Assembly: GCA_029168955.1 (NCBI GenBank)
Contig: JAPDOI010000294.1
Span: forward strand, 1-64,000
Direction of reading: 5' to 3'
From: Aplectana chamaeleonis
Lineage: Eukaryota > Nematoda > Chromadorea > Rhabditida > Cosmocercidae
Length of the DNA: 64,000 nt
How positions within the stretch are numbered: the stretch's first letter is position 1; every line of letters starts with the position of its first letter. A program made the position numbers and the translations under genes. A model generated the notes under the pieces. That model was not told the origin of the DNA. It worked only from the letters and a program-made list of their open reading frames with translations, and did no database searches. This document shows, piece after piece, positions 24,270 through 35,235 of this stretch.

Positions 24270-24505
24270 GGATATCTAATACATATGATAAAGACCTTGG
24301 ATGTATTGATCATGTGTGAGTGGTGGGCGGGGAAGGGGGGGGACTTTCTGTTTCTCAACGTTTCCGGTGCATTTTCTCCAAAATTTAGAAAAAAATACAA
24401 AGTTGCCGTCGTTTATGGCGTAACTTACAGTATGCTTAGTGGGAACACGAAACCGCACAACCGCTTTTTCCGCTGCCGTGGAAATAATCACAAGCGAAGC
24501 TACCG
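24270..24505 (+). repeat. repeat X, copy 3
   Basis: Shares ATGATAAAGAC, CTCAACGTTTCCGGTGCATT, TTGCCGTCGTTTATGGCGTA, CAGTATGCTTAGTGG and CCGCACAACCGC with the 58.6-kb copy. A partial copy on the other strand lies at 23845-23945, so a second facing pair exists here. Confidence 0.6.
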
Positions 24506-24763
24506 AATCCGGGAGACATATACATATTGGATAGTTCACTAATCTCGCCCTTGCTCGTTGCCGTTTTCCCGAACACGAAAATCTAAAAACGCAATATCAA
24601 AGGCAGTTCGACCTCTTTGTACGACATCAAAACATCCCATGTGAGGAGAACACGCAAGATTCAAACACATTCTGAGAACACCGCTATCAAAGCGGCTCCT
24701 TTCTCATTCTCGCTGAAAAAAAACTTTATTTGACACTCTTCGGACAGAGACAAGATGTCTTAA

Positions 24764-25247
24764 AGGCAGTGTTCACGACAAGAATAGTTTTTCTGCTTTC
24801 CCGCCCATATTGAAGACGGTCACATGCCGATTCCAATGATGTTCTTGGAATCGTACAAGACCTTCTAGAAACGGAGTTATGGTCCCTCAAAAATTTAGCT
24901 AGGGAAAATGGTGGACGAGTTGTCCGAGGCTTGTAACTTCCGTCTCTTGCAGACGATGTATGCGAGCTGACCTCAGTAAAGAGAGGAGTTGAGACCGAAG
25001 GGAAGAACGGGGCTATTGATCGGAAACCATCGCTCATCTCACATTCTTGAGCATTCAATTGTTCACGTCGGTGGGCGTGGAAAGTGCATCTGGGTGTGAC
25101 GAGCTGACGAGTGTCCAACTTTGGGGCCGTAGGGGACCGTTCCGAGCTCATTTTTCTTAGTTTTTTCAACGTTAGGGTTTCGCTAGACCCCGCAGCTGCC
25201 AATCTCCACCAAAAAATCAGACATGGTTTTTATCGTGGACACTGCCT
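24764..25247 (+). mobile_element. 484-bp TTAA-type TIR element, subfamily Ia
   Basis: The ends are AGGCAGTGTTCACGA and TCGTGGACACTGCCT. TTAA is on the left and TGAA (mutated) on the right. Internal landmarks are GATTCCAATGATG, GGTGGACGAGTTGTCCGAGG, and CCAACTTTGGGGCCGTAGGG. Open frames across it (158 and 185 codons) are shared by the other copies because of the DNA, not because of coding. Confidence 0.85.
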
Positions 25248-25251
25248 TGAA

Positions 25252-25400
25252 GCCCCTTTCACACTTGCCCGACCGAAGTCGGACGACTCGTTATCGAATG
25301 TCCAATATCCATCTACCCTATCCTATCCATCTTATCTATTTTTACTTATCAAGTTTGATAAAGAGTCGTCCGACGTCGGTCGGCAAACTATGAAAGGGGC
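25252..25400. mobile_element. 149-bp palindromic TTAA element (family M), copy 2
   Basis: GCCCCTTTCACACTTGCCCG and its complement GGCAAACTATGAAAGGGGC pair through arms of about 45 bp. The copy starts exactly at the right-hand TTAA (here TGAA) of the element ending at 25247, so it appears to have inserted into that duplication. Confidence 0.8.
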
Positions 25401-26051
25401 TTTAATAAAGGCACTCAAAACTCAACTCGAGCTCTTAACTGCTGGAAATTCGTGTGCGAAAAGCAGAAAGTATAGACCCCTATTCGATAACGTTTCAACC
25501 TCGAAACACTGGATGCAACGTCATCATAGCGTTCGAAATGGAAAGATGCGTACTCTGGCTATGGTCAACCAAGAGGTGGGCCTGCCCTCGATTCCTGGCA
25601 TCACGACACCAAAGCTACTCATCCTCGACCCAAAATCACAAAGGGTCCAGTGCGAATTTTGTATTTAACGCATCCAATGCGAATTAACTGAGTCTCATTA
25701 GGGAATGGAAAATCTTACCTCTAAGACAGGCTTTGACAATTGTGAGATAACACCGCTGGGACAAGATGTTGGGCACCCACATCCTCCCACTCTTCGAAAT
25801 TTGAAGGCACTGTTCGCGATTAAAAAATGTGCTTCGGTTTCCACCAGGAGCTGGTAGTGGAGGGGCACCCTGTAATCTCAGGCGAACCATCGCTCCGAGC
25901 GGGACCGGCTCCTCCCAATTATGACGTCATCGCCCGGACAGTGGCCGAGGGGCCAGCTGGCATCGCAGTCCCTGTCCGGTGCCAGTTCGCCCCTCAGTCG
26001 CTCTCCGGTCGCTCTCGGAGCCACAGCGGTGCCATCGCCAGAGATAGAGAG

Positions 26052-26123
26052 ACGCGGGATTGGTTGTTCTTTGAGTGATAACGTGCGAGCCACGTTATCA
26101 CCAAAGAACAACCAATCCTGCGG
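26052..26123. repeat. 72-bp near-perfect inverted repeat (hairpin)
   Basis: CGCGGGATTGGTTGTTCTTTG, then GTGATAACGTG, is repeated in complement after a loop of about 5 bases, giving about 31 paired positions with only a few mismatches. It ends 2 bases before the TATA box at 26125, inside the 25877-26603 element. Confidence 0.85.
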
Positions 26124-26124
26124 G

Positions 26125-26134
26125 TATAAAAAGG
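26125..26134 (+). promoter_or_regulatory. TATA box candidate in the nested element
   Basis: TATAAAAAGG follows directly after the hairpin and precedes the structured segment 26155-26245. It is the strongest TATA match seen inside these elements. Comparable but weaker ones are CTATAAATAG near 21659 and TCTATAAATT near 34490. Confidence 0.35.
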
Positions 26135-26154
26135 CGGCTCGCCTCGTGTAGACG

Positions 26155-26245
26155 GGTAGTTGGCCTTTCGAGGCCACTCTTGAGAGGTGACCTCGGATCA
26201 CTCTCAGGATGAAAATTTTGGCGGCCGAGGGGATCCCTCATGGCC
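26155..26245 (+). ncRNA. candidate Sm-class small RNA (structured, unassigned)
   Basis: About 25-30 bases after the TATA box come successive hairpins: GGCC-TTTCGA-GGCC (26162-26175) and GAGAGGTGA...TCACTCTC (26182-26205). An Sm-like GAAAATTTTGG (26211-26221) follows, then a terminal hairpin GGCCGAGGG-GAT-CCCTCATGGCC (26223-26245). This order (hairpins, Sm site, hairpin) is that of snRNAs and SL RNAs. I cannot match it to U1, U2, U4, U5 or an SL. It may be chance structure in GC-rich DNA. Confidence 0.25.
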
Positions 26246-27394
26246 CGCGGTGGGGAAGGCTTCCTCATTGCGGACCATGCTGGCATGGTATCCTTGTTGC
26301 GGCTTGTGCCAGGATTAACCTCCTGACCCGCAGGTTGTAACAGGTAGCTTACACTCTTAACAGGCTTAATCCTCTCCAGAAAAGGCGGAAATAAAGAAAA
26401 AATAGCAATTATGAAATTTTTTGAAAATCGCCCGAACGGAGACCGCAGTGCCAGCTGGGACCGAAGATCGCTCTGAGCAATACTGCTGTGGCCCGGAGAG
26501 CGGCTGCTGTGGCCCGAGTAGATGGCTAATTTTTGCTCGGAGCGGAGAGGCAGCGCCGCTCGAGTAGCTCTCCGGTACCGCTCGGAGCGATGGTTTGCCT
26601 GAGATGTTGACGTCGAAAGAACGCAAGGCCAGGGTCGGGCGGGCGTTGGCCCGCTGGACAACAGGGAGAACGTAAAAATTTTCGGAATTTAGATTTTTCA
26701 GGGGGACGTAAAAACTTCGGACCAAATTTTAAAAAGCCGGGGATGTTTCAAGTCGCGTTTCTCTTTCTGTGAAGAAAACAGGCCGTGAACCGAGTTGTTT
26801 GAACTTGGTTGTCTCACATATTGTAATAGCAGGAAAAAGATCAAAGAGAACATTAGTACAACAACACAACAGTACATGTGAGAAAAGTATCTTTATATAA
26901 GGATATAATAGACATATTTCAGGCAGCATTCAAATTTTCAGCACATAAAAAAATTTTTAGACGAGGAACATTTATTAATCGGGCCTATTACTCCTTAAAT
27001 TCTTCACTTCGAAATTTGGATAACGTACGCTCCCCCATAAAATTTCAGACTTTAAAAATTCTGAAATAAAAACTCAGATTCTCAATGAAATTCCCCACAA
27101 ACTGATACCTTACACCCCTCCCATCACCTTAAAATCACGAATAAAATCGCCTAAAACATGTTTTGCCGTTATCCAAAACCGCGCCTCCGGTCAAGATTGG
27201 ACAACGGTATTTTTTTTTCAAAAAAGCAATTTAAACATCCTAATGGTAAAAATCCCATCTTTGGCCTGCCTTTTACTCACTACCACGATTTCGCTCGGAA
27301 TTTCCTCAATTCAGAGCATTCCGGAACAAGGGGTTTTGCTTACCACTGCGGCGAGCCGTTGAAAAAGGTCGCGCTTCAATGCCAGGCCGCGTCT

Positions 27395-27456
27395 GCCACC
27401 TGCGGTGGTTTTGCGGGCACTGTTGCCCAGTACAGTGCCCGCAGAACCACTGCCGG
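27395..27456. repeat. hairpin-forming inverted repeat
   Basis: TGCGGTGGTTTTGCGGGCAC pairs with GTGCCCGCAGAACCACTGCC around a short loop (TGTTGCCCAGTACA). GC-rich compared with its flanks. Confidence 0.7.
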
Positions 27457-27574
27457 TGACACCCCCTATCCCACCCGCGCTCGCACGCGTTCTGTTTTGA
27501 CAATAGTAGTTGGGAGTCAAACCTCTTTGGACCTTTGAAGTTTTTCGCACCCATGAAAGGGTTCCACCCACCCG

Positions 27575-27768
27575 GAGATATCGATGCAAACCTAGTTGGA
27601 GGTTTCTTATCCGTCAGAATGTAGCCTTCTGCCGGTATCTGCTATTTGGTAGTGCTATCAGTCATTGCTCTTACAGAAACTCCTTCAAAATGCTTAGAAA
27701 TTTGATAGTATATAATCCATTCTTCCTGCGTATCCCTTGTGGCCCCATCTAACTAGGTTTGCAGTCAG
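27575..27768. repeat. loose inverted repeat
   Basis: GATGCAAACCTAGTTGGAGG at the left, CATCTAACTAGGTTTGCAG at the right. The interior is unpaired. Confidence 0.45.
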
Positions 27769-29021
27769 GTGTCGCGAAGCCTTATGATTAACACTTAAGA
27801 GACCGCCTGCTCCACGGCGAATTTCCACAGCCGACCGGTGCGCTCCACGGCTAATCATTTCCGTGGGTGACATGTGTGGACACTCGGTCCGCTGGGAACC
27901 GTTTCGATTGGAGCAGGCTATCGTAGATGGTACACATCCATTGTTCCTTTTTCACTCCACCCTCGGGTACAATGGGAGAAAGGCCATGATGGAGCCACAA
28001 TCATTCACTTTCTTACGGACGTGGTGAGTTTCAAATTGGGAAGTTATTTAAACTTTACATGCGCAAGATGCTTTGAAACACGACTTCTCGCAAATTTTCG
28101 GCCGTGTTAGCCACGAAGTCAACGTTTTTTCTCGACTTCTGGAATTTTCTGTAGATGACAGCAGATGGTTAGGGCTATACCGTGCGAAACCAACCTAAAA
28201 TATTAGAATTTTGAGAAATGGACGGACTTCGGATACATGATGTTTTAATGAACCTCATAGCAAACTTTCGACGGACTCAGAGACTTTCACCTGAGAAGTT
28301 GTCTGTTGTAACCGACGGAAATTCCATGAGAATTTTGGAAATGGAAGTCAGATTTGGGATCAATACCCCAGCCCCACCTAAATGACCACCTGGGCGAAGT
28401 CGCAACAAAACCTGAGACGTTTACCAACACATAACAAATGCAAACGATAGCGATCTCAATGAAAACTGTTGGATTAACACCATTCATTGTTTAGCACCTG
28501 CAAATGTACCCCGTCGCGAAGGTTCAGCAAATTCTGGAGCACTGAGCCAACGGCAGGCTTTCAGCCCCATTCCGCCAAGTTACCCTCCACACGGAAATCC
28601 GAAATAATGTTGATCATTTGCTAGATTACCGCGGTAATTTCATTGCAATTTGAAAAATAAACAGCAGATTCTCGCGCAGAAAATTGGATAACCCTCGGGT
28701 TCAAGGCAGCAAAATTTTAAACATTGACCTACTACAGTTATCTCGATTAGTTGGAGCTCTGCTTTTCGAAAACCATTTAGACGACACCAGTTTTGTGATT
28801 AGCATCATTCATACCCCTCTCACCAAAGTTTGGGAGAATTTCTTTTCGAACAAAGAAGCTCGAAAATTCGAAAAATGTCATTCCCGAAGATGCTGGTAAA
28901 ATAACTAGGAAACCTCAAAATGCTTGACCACTGTGAATATAAATAAGTTACATTATAAAGAACCTAATGATGTTCAGTAGGGACCACATCTCCCGAGACT
29001 TCAAAAAATATTGAATGTTGT

Positions 29022-29100
29022 ATGCCGTGGGTGCGCAGTGTGGACACGCGGTCCGAGGGACAAAACAGCCGTGGGTGCGCAGTGTGGACACGCGGTCCTT
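29022..29100 (+). repeat. tandem duplication of a ~45-bp unit
   Basis: GCCGTGGGTGCGCAGTGTGG + ACACGCGGTCC occurs twice. A diverged relative (CCGTGGGTGACATGTGTGGA + CACTCGGTCC) is at 27862-27892. Confidence 0.75.
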
Positions 29101-29654
29101 CAAGTGTTAAAGAGCTGTTATAGAGAGTCCAAAACATCCTCGAGGGCTAGGCATATGCCAGAATTTGGCCCATTCCGAGGTTGGAATCCATTAAAAGTTA
29201 GGAAACGTTCTAAATTCTCACCTTAATTTCCTCCACTACGAAAAATTCCTATTAGCCGAAGCTAGCCTATTGCGTCATTTTTAATCATTCCTTGGTTTTT
29301 TGTTAGCTTACTGCACGATCAAGATTACGACAAAGCTTAATGTAGGCAAGGAACAAGTACTTCAATTACTTCTCAATTTTTATTACTTCTTTCTCAATAC
29401 AGATGTTGTTGCTCAAGGGCAATTCAAAACTGCACTCCTCGAGGCTAATCAGTTGGATAAGAAGTGCAGTATCTACTATTTCGGAAATCCAGGTTGAAAT
29501 AATTTTTTTTGAACTTTTTGACCACAAAAACTCTTAAGCTTTTTTCAGGACCTAAGGGGGACGTAAAAGTTTCGAACATTTTTTTCAAAAATTTTGATCT
29601 CCAATGGGGGGACGTATCTTCGTCAAGGTCCTGGACAACGTTCTGCCTGGCCCT

Positions 29655-29987
29655 GCGCAAGGCAAACCCCAAAAGCGCAATGCCCGCCTTCCCACGTGAA
29701 CAAATGAAAGTTCGAGATCGTGAGAACAGCTATGGTTTTTTTCCCATTTTTCCCTTCATTTCAACTTCTTTACTCAGGTCAGCTCGCATACATCGGCTGC
29801 AAAAGATGGAAGTTACAAGCCTCGGACGACTCGTCCACCATGCTTCCGTAGCTCAATTCTTGAGGAACCATAACTCCGTTCCTAGAATGTCTTGTACGAT
29901 TTCAGAGACACCATTGGAGTCAGCATGGGACCATTTTCAAGATAGGCAAGAAAAACAGAAGCAAGATCTTTATCGTTAACACTGCCT
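29655..29987 (-). mobile_element. TTAA-type subfamily I element, truncated
   Basis: CAAATGAAAGTTCGAGATCG...CACTCAGGTCAGCTCGCATAC...GATCTTTATCGTTAACACTGCCT corresponds to the right-hand 340 bp of 44556-45041. The upstream end gives way to GGGGGACGTAAAAGTTTCGAAC, similar to 26690-26740. Confidence 0.65.
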
Positions 29988-29991
29988 TTAA

Positions 29992-30522
29992 AGGCAGTGG
30001 TCACGATGAAAAACGTTATCGGAAAAAAACTACGAAAATCAGAAAACAGCTCAAAAACTATGAAGGTAGCGCGGTGAAAAGCGGGCTAGAATTAGAGTCA
30101 TTAGGACCCTAAGTTTCCAGTTCGTGCACACGTGCACAGAAAAATCACAGTCTCATGCCAAGCAGTCGTAAATCATCGACACTCGGAGGAAGAAATAAAT
30201 ACAAATTTACCGAGTAAAAACTATTGAGCAATCAAAAAGGGCACTCAAGTCAATGCTTTTGACTAGATATGTACATAAATCCGGAGGTTCATTGATTGAA
30301 ATTCGATTTCAAGCCAGCTGATGTTCTTCATATTAGAGATCATCGATGCCGATGATGTAGAGTGGGCTCGCCCACCATCAAATTACAAAAAAGTTCAGGC
30401 TTCAAATTTGGCCCAGAACAGCGTTTTTTCGCGATTTTTTCCTATAGGTTCTACTACTCTATCTCCAGAAAAGAATTTAGAGAGGAAAAGAAAACGAGCT
30501 TATTTGAGCGCGACCACTGCTT
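29992..30522 (+). mobile_element. 531-bp TTAA-type element, subfamily II
   Basis: TTAA|AGGCAGTGGTCACGATG ... GCGCGACCACTGCTT|TTAA. The left TTAA (29988-29991) is shared with the element ending at 29987. Confidence 0.85.
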
Positions 30523-32581
30523 TTAAGTAGTTGTGCAAATTGCTCACGATCCCATCCTTTACTGTAATAGTTTACCTCTATCACACATTGCGGAGGTTTG
30601 TGGTAGTGTCATTTTGCGAGAGTATCTTCGTTTTCGTGCAGCTAGATGTTGTTTTTATGTAAAACTACTGTACCCGATGTGTTTAAACGATTGTACTCCT
30701 CTAGATGATTTTTTGTGCACTTATCATACTTGCCAAAGCCGATAAATTTCGCTCTCTGACAGAATTTTCCATGAATCCTTAGTAGCTCGCTGTTGTATTC
30801 AGGGATTAAAGGAATTCCGAGTTCCGATGGTTTTGGGCCTTCCGATTTCCGATTCCCGAAAAAATGCCTGAAAATGCAGAAGAAATCGGAAATTTCCACG
30901 AGATCAGAATTTTTACACTTTTCCTTGCCAAAAGGAGATTAATTCGAGCGCTAAATTCGAAGTTCCGGGTCGCAGCTTCGGATAACCCTTGTAGCTTCGG
31001 GTAAACGTTGTAGCACGTTGCTAGAAGGTTATCGCGCCGGAACCTATCGTCTAAAGAGCGACTCCATGCTGATTCCAATGATGGTACAAGACCTTCTGGG
31101 AACGGAGTTATGGTCCCTCGAAAAGTGAGCTAAAGAAACATGGTGGACGAGTTGTCCAAGGCTTGTAACTTCCGTCTTTTGCAGCCGATGTATGCGAGCT
31201 GACCTGAGTAAAGAGAGAAGTTGGGAATAGAGGGAAGAACGGGGCTAATGATTGGAAATCATCGTTCATCTCACGATCTCGAGCATTCATTTGTTCACGT
31301 CGGTGGGTTAGCGTTGCGCTTTTGGGGTTTGCCCTGCTTTCGAAGTGGCAACTTCGGGCTCTTTTGGAGCTTTTTCTGGCTCGTTTTCATGCGTTTTTCC
31401 ACGTCAACGTTACAGGCTGCCCCTCCACTACCCATTCCTAAATGGCAACTGAAACTCATTTTTTTATCGTGAACACTGCCTTTAAGGCCACTCCTGATTG
31501 CATGACCGGAGCGGTCGGTTTCATCCGGTTTCTGTCTGCATGATTCAACTTCAACTGGGCTCCTTTTCTGCACACCTCTACTACGGCTAACCAGAAACCT
31601 AATAGGGGTTATGAGTCGTCCCGGTACTCTAGTACACACTTCAGCTCTGGATTTATTATGTTTCAGTATTTTTGGAGTATACTGAGTTACATATGTAAGT
31701 TTTAAAAAGAAAGCTAAACAGCCCTGGATTTGTGCAATAAAAATGAGCGTTTATGTAAAGTCAAGCTCCGCAACCGAGATTGATTTTTGTGTGTGCATAG
31801 GGTAGGCTCAGGAAACCTTGGTTAGAATGAAACATCAGAAGCAACAATGTTTGCAATGGAGGAAAGCTATCAGAACATCCAGAGGTTAGCAGAATTTTCA
31901 TCTCATCTTTGGCTGTTAATGAGATAAAGGTTCCGATGTCAACAGGATCAATCATACTTCTTCTGTTTCTTATTCTTCTCACTGCTACTTGGCCTCGCGA
32001 TTGTAAACCGAACATTTCGGGAGTGAGCATGTGCAAGCAGCATTACACTGCCATTTCTCACCACACAAAAACACACCAGAGCTGACGTTCTTTGAGCTAT
32101 TGTAATGTTATAGATTGTCCTAAGACTCAGAATCCCGACCAACTACATAGACTTGATCAGCATCCGTATAACACAATCGCTTTCAACACCGGCCTGCAAG
32201 CCTTCAAATTCTTTGAAATCCGAATTTCAGATTTCTGCAAACTAGGGTTTCCTGCGGTTTTCTGCAAGTCTTTCACTTGCTCAAAATGAAGTTGGTTATG
32301 CGATCAATCCCGAAATATTTTGTCCGTTCAGGGAAAGTATGAAAGGGCTGAACTGTTTTTTAGTGTCAAAAATACACCTTTTCATTAATGGAATTTTTTC
32401 CCATTATTTGCCCTCTCTTGACTGCCCCTTCAAGTTTCTGACGTATTCGAAATTTAGTATCGGCGATAAGAGCCTGAAACATCGGTTATAATCATCGAGA
32501 CTTTTTGAACAAAGTTCCATCAAACTATGATTTTTATTCGTCACTGCCGGACTACCGTTTCAAATCATTATTCAAGTTTAA
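30523..32581. other. spacer between TTAA elements, one truncated copy inside
   Basis: Apart from 31060-31482, no gene is seen. 30955-31020 repeats the short word TAGCTTCGG. Confidence 0.4.
31060..31482 (+). mobile_element. TTAA-type element, subfamily Ib, left end lost
   Basis: From GCTGATTCCAATGATG through GGTGGACGAGTTGTCCAAGG to TTATCGTGAACACTGCCT|TTAA. The right third (TCTTTTGGAGCTTTTTCTGG, CGTCAACGTTACAGGCTG, CCACTACCCATTCCT) is the complement of the left third of 44556-45041. Confidence 0.75.
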
Positions 32582-33121
32582 AGGCAGTGGTCACGATGAA
32601 AAACGTTATCGAAAAAAAACTACAAAAATCAGCTCAGATCAAAACAGCTCAAAAACTATGAAGGTAGCGCTGTGAAAAACGGGCTAGAATTAGAGTTATT
32701 AAGACCCTAAACTTCCAGTTCGTGCACACGTGCACAGAAAGATCGCAGTCTCATGCCAAGCAGTCGAAAATCATCGACATTCAGAGGATGAAATACATGC
32801 AAATTTACCTAATAAAAACAGTTGAGCAATGCAAGAAAGCACTTTAGTCAATATTTGTGACTAGATGTGTACATAAATCCGAAGGTTTATTGCTTGAAAT
32901 TCAATTTCAAGCCAGCTGATAATTTTGATGTTAGAGATCATCGATGCCGATGATGTGGAGTGGGCTCGTCCACCATCAAAAGACAAGAAAGTTCAGGCTA
33001 CAAATTTGGCCCAGAACAGCGTTTTTTTCGCGATTTTTTCTGATAGGTTCTACATTTCTATACCCAGAAAAGGGTTTAGAGAGGAAAAGAAGACGAGCAT
33101 ATTTGAGCGCGACCACTGCCT
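32582..33121 (+). mobile_element. 540-bp TTAA-type element, subfamily II
   Basis: TTAA|AGGCAGTGGTCACGATG ... GCGACCACTGCCT|TTAA. Closely matches 29992-30522 throughout. The 3' half contains the same short open frame (DADDVEWARPPS...) in all three copies. I take this as DNA-level conservation. Confidence 0.85.
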
Positions 33122-33736
33122 TTAAGGTAGCTTCATCTAATCGGCGATTCAAACTCATTTGCTCGAAAAAACGATGTAAGAAAAAAGGGCCAAGACTTTC
33201 GAAACGCCACCTTTCATGAATAATTCAATACCCAAACTTGAGAGCCTGCAACATACATACGCTCTTACAACGTTGGTACTGAAGGTAGTTTTTGAATGGC
33301 CAACAAACTTTCTGTACAAGGAAGGATTTCTACGAGCGTCACGCGCATCACGCACTTGCGGAGACTATGAATACTCCAGTGGCGACATCACGGCGGAGCG
33401 GAATAGAAGGGCTCTAACTTTTCTAAACAAGCAGATTCTGTACACGCGTTGACCCTCACGATAGCAGAGATAAGTAGTAGAATTAGTTATTCAGAGCCGG
33501 AATGAAACTGATGGCGGGTTGATAGTGAAAGGACTGAAAAAGTGATTACGGTCGTCACCGCCATGGCAGAGCAGGCGTCACGCGCGTGCCGCGCTGGCAT
33601 TGAGTAGTATGAATAGCGTCATAGTCCCTTCTGGGTTGTACATGAGCGAGCCTGCCTCGATGGGGTGCCGCAATGGTATTAATCGAACTATCGATTCAGC
33701 TTTGATCAAGGTAAGACAAGGAGGGACTACATATGT

Positions 33737-34013
33737 AAGGTGCGTCCGAATGAGAATGGCTGCCCACGCGGCCAGCGTGCTTGGCAGGCGGCCGTCGCGT
33801 TCGCCGCTCTCGGACGAGCATGCGAAAAGTCCCCACCGCCATCGACAAAGAACGAGGCCGGCACCGGCTGGCAGCAAGCACTGCGCCGATCAATCCGTGG
33901 GAGAGGGGACGACCGTCGTTGAAATCCAACACTCGTCCGAGGGCGACACATGCGACGGCCGCCTGCCAAGCACGCCGACCGCGTGGGTCGCCATTCTCAT
34001 TCGGGCACACTTT
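33737..34013 (-). mobile_element. 277-bp TIR element, family D, copy 2
   Basis: AAGGTGCGTCCGAATGAGAA ... TCATTCGGGCACACTTT. The complement aligns with copy 1 over its full length, including GACGAGTGTTGGAT and TTGCTGCCAGCCGGTGCCGG. Open frames on both strands (up to 183 codons) reflect GC-rich TIRs and are not taken as genes. Confidence 0.8.
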
Positions 34014-34018
34014 ACGAC

Positions 34019-35235
34019 CTCAAAGGGATTATCTAAGAACAATTTTTTGTCCTTGTTTTGCTGGCTCCTTTCATATCGACCGGGGCAGGGACTATTTATG
34101 TTAGTGGGACACGAGGGATTATCTAAGGACAAATTTTGTTCCCATTTTTAAGGCTCTGCACACGTTTTGAGCGGGTGGGAATATGGACGACACAGAAGTC
34201 GGGACTACGGAATACCCTGGGGTGCTTTCCAAGAACATTCCCATGGCAAACTCTGAGAGAATCCCCCGCGATCGTTCACGAATAGAATCCTCACGGTTTC
34301 TGGTAGGGGCCGAGAGAATACTAGCATGGGGCTATCGCGTAACGATCGCGAGATTCTGCCAGTCTCAAACCGAGAGCGTACCGCGTTCGCTCATCGATGA
34401 TCTATAGCGGAAACGAGAGGAATCGAGCTTGGGCCTATCACGGAACGATCGCGAGATTCTACCAGCTTCAACCTGAGGGTAAATCGTGTCTATAAATTGA
34501 TGTATTCGGGTTGTTACATCGCGGAACCGCGATGAACCGAGCCCGGAACTATCGCGGGACGGTCGCGAGATCCTGCCAGTCTCCTTCCCTGGTCGTACCG
34601 CATCCATGCCCTCTCGATGTTTCACCCGAGCGAGTGTTGCCTACCAGGTCAGCACGAAGCTATAAGTTATTGCCCTTACCGTATTCCGTGCTGCTTTACA
34701 AATCTGCACATCATGAGAACGCGGAACCGGGGGGAAACGATCACGGTACCATCGCGGATCGCGAGTGCACCACGGTACTACCGCGGTAAACCTCTCAACG
34801 AACGCGGTACCATCACGGTACGGGAAGGAGAATGTCATCGGATGAGTCAATTGGGTAACTATCGCGGAACGAACGCGGATCGCGGGACTATGGGGACGCG
34901 AACACGGTACTAGCGCGGATCACGGGAGCATCACGGTACTAGCGCGAAAGATTTTCTCAAAGAAAGGTTGCCATGGAAACGCAGCTACGGGGGTGGAAGC
35001 CATTCGCCGTTAAGATTGGTAGCCATGTGAAGCAGATTCCTCAAAAAAAAGACCTTCCGCCCTCCCATGGCGTCATGGGAATATTCTTGGAACTTACCCT
35101 AGCACTGCCAGTCGGAAAACAAATTTTTGTCCTCGTCTTGAGCGCTCTAGTTACGTCTGGATAGGGTGCGAGTACGGACGGCCCAGAACGACCAATCGAA
35201 GAACAAATTTTTTCTCTTTTTTGCGTTTTATACCC
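34019..35235. repeat. outer inverted repeat (W) enclosing a CGCGATCGT element
   Basis: TTTCCAAGAACATTCCCATGG at 34227-34247 is repeated in complement at 35067-35093 (CCATGGCGTCATGGGAATAT + TCTTGGAA). TCTAAGGACAAATTTTGTTC also has counterparts at 35117-35135 and 35202-35215. GGGATTATCTAAG(A/G)ACAA occurs twice on the left arm. Confidence 0.55.
34251..34962 (+). mobile_element. 712-bp TIR element, CGCGATCGT arms (family E), copy 1
   Basis: CTCTGAGAGAATCCCCCGCG ... CGCGAAAGATTTTCTCAAAG, flanked by AAA on both sides. The arms are dense in TCGCGGAACGATCGCGAGAT and CGCGGTACCATC-like repeats. The centre has a conserved GCACGAA...TTCCGTGC hairpin (34646-34693). Also TCTATAAATT near 34490. Confidence 0.75.

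Larger units (their letters stand above)
25877..26603. mobile_element. 727-bp TIR element nested in a TTAA element; possible Sm-class RNA inside
   Basis: The ends CTCAGGCGAACCATCGCTCC (left) and its near-perfect complement (right) form TIRs of about 32 bp. They are flanked by AT on both sides (25875-25876, 26604-26605). Removing the element restores CTGTA-AT-GTTGACG, which matches GGTAACGTTGACG in the related host copy at 44.6 kb. The arms repeat CTCTCCGGTCGCTC / CTCGGAGC. The centre holds a long hairpin (26052-26123) and a TATA box. No transposase is encoded. Confidence 0.8.
25803..26650 (-). mobile_element. TTAA-type element, subfamily Ib, left end, split by the nested element
   Basis: AAGGCACTGTTCGCGATTAA...TTTCCACCAGGAGCTGGTAG at 25803-25876, continuing after the insertion as GTTGACGTCGAAAGAACGCA (26606 on), matches the 44556-45041 element in the same order. 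The far end is not recognisable. After about 26650 the sequence changes to GGGGGACGTAAAAACTTCGG, also seen at 29550. Confidence 0.6.
26740..29021. other. no gene recognised; two inverted repeats only
   Basis: Apart from 27395-27456 and 27575-27768 I see nothing organised. The 126-codon frame at 27158-27538 runs through the hairpin and is not taken as coding. Confidence 0.4.

Noticed and set aside
25111..25668. 185-codon open frame
   Set aside because: It runs through one TTAA element and a nested palindromic element. The same frame fragments occur in every copy of the repeat.
29509..29979. 156-codon open frame
   Set aside because: It is the right half of a TTAA-type element, and the translation is shared with other non-coding copies.
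30321..33125. Conserved peptide DADDVEWARPPS... in three places
   Set aside because: All are at the same point of subfamily II elements. Similarity extends over the whole DNA, including obviously non-coding parts.
33600..34151. 183-codon open frame
   Set aside because: It spans the GC-rich family D element. Frames are open on both strands because of the TIRs, with no protein family.
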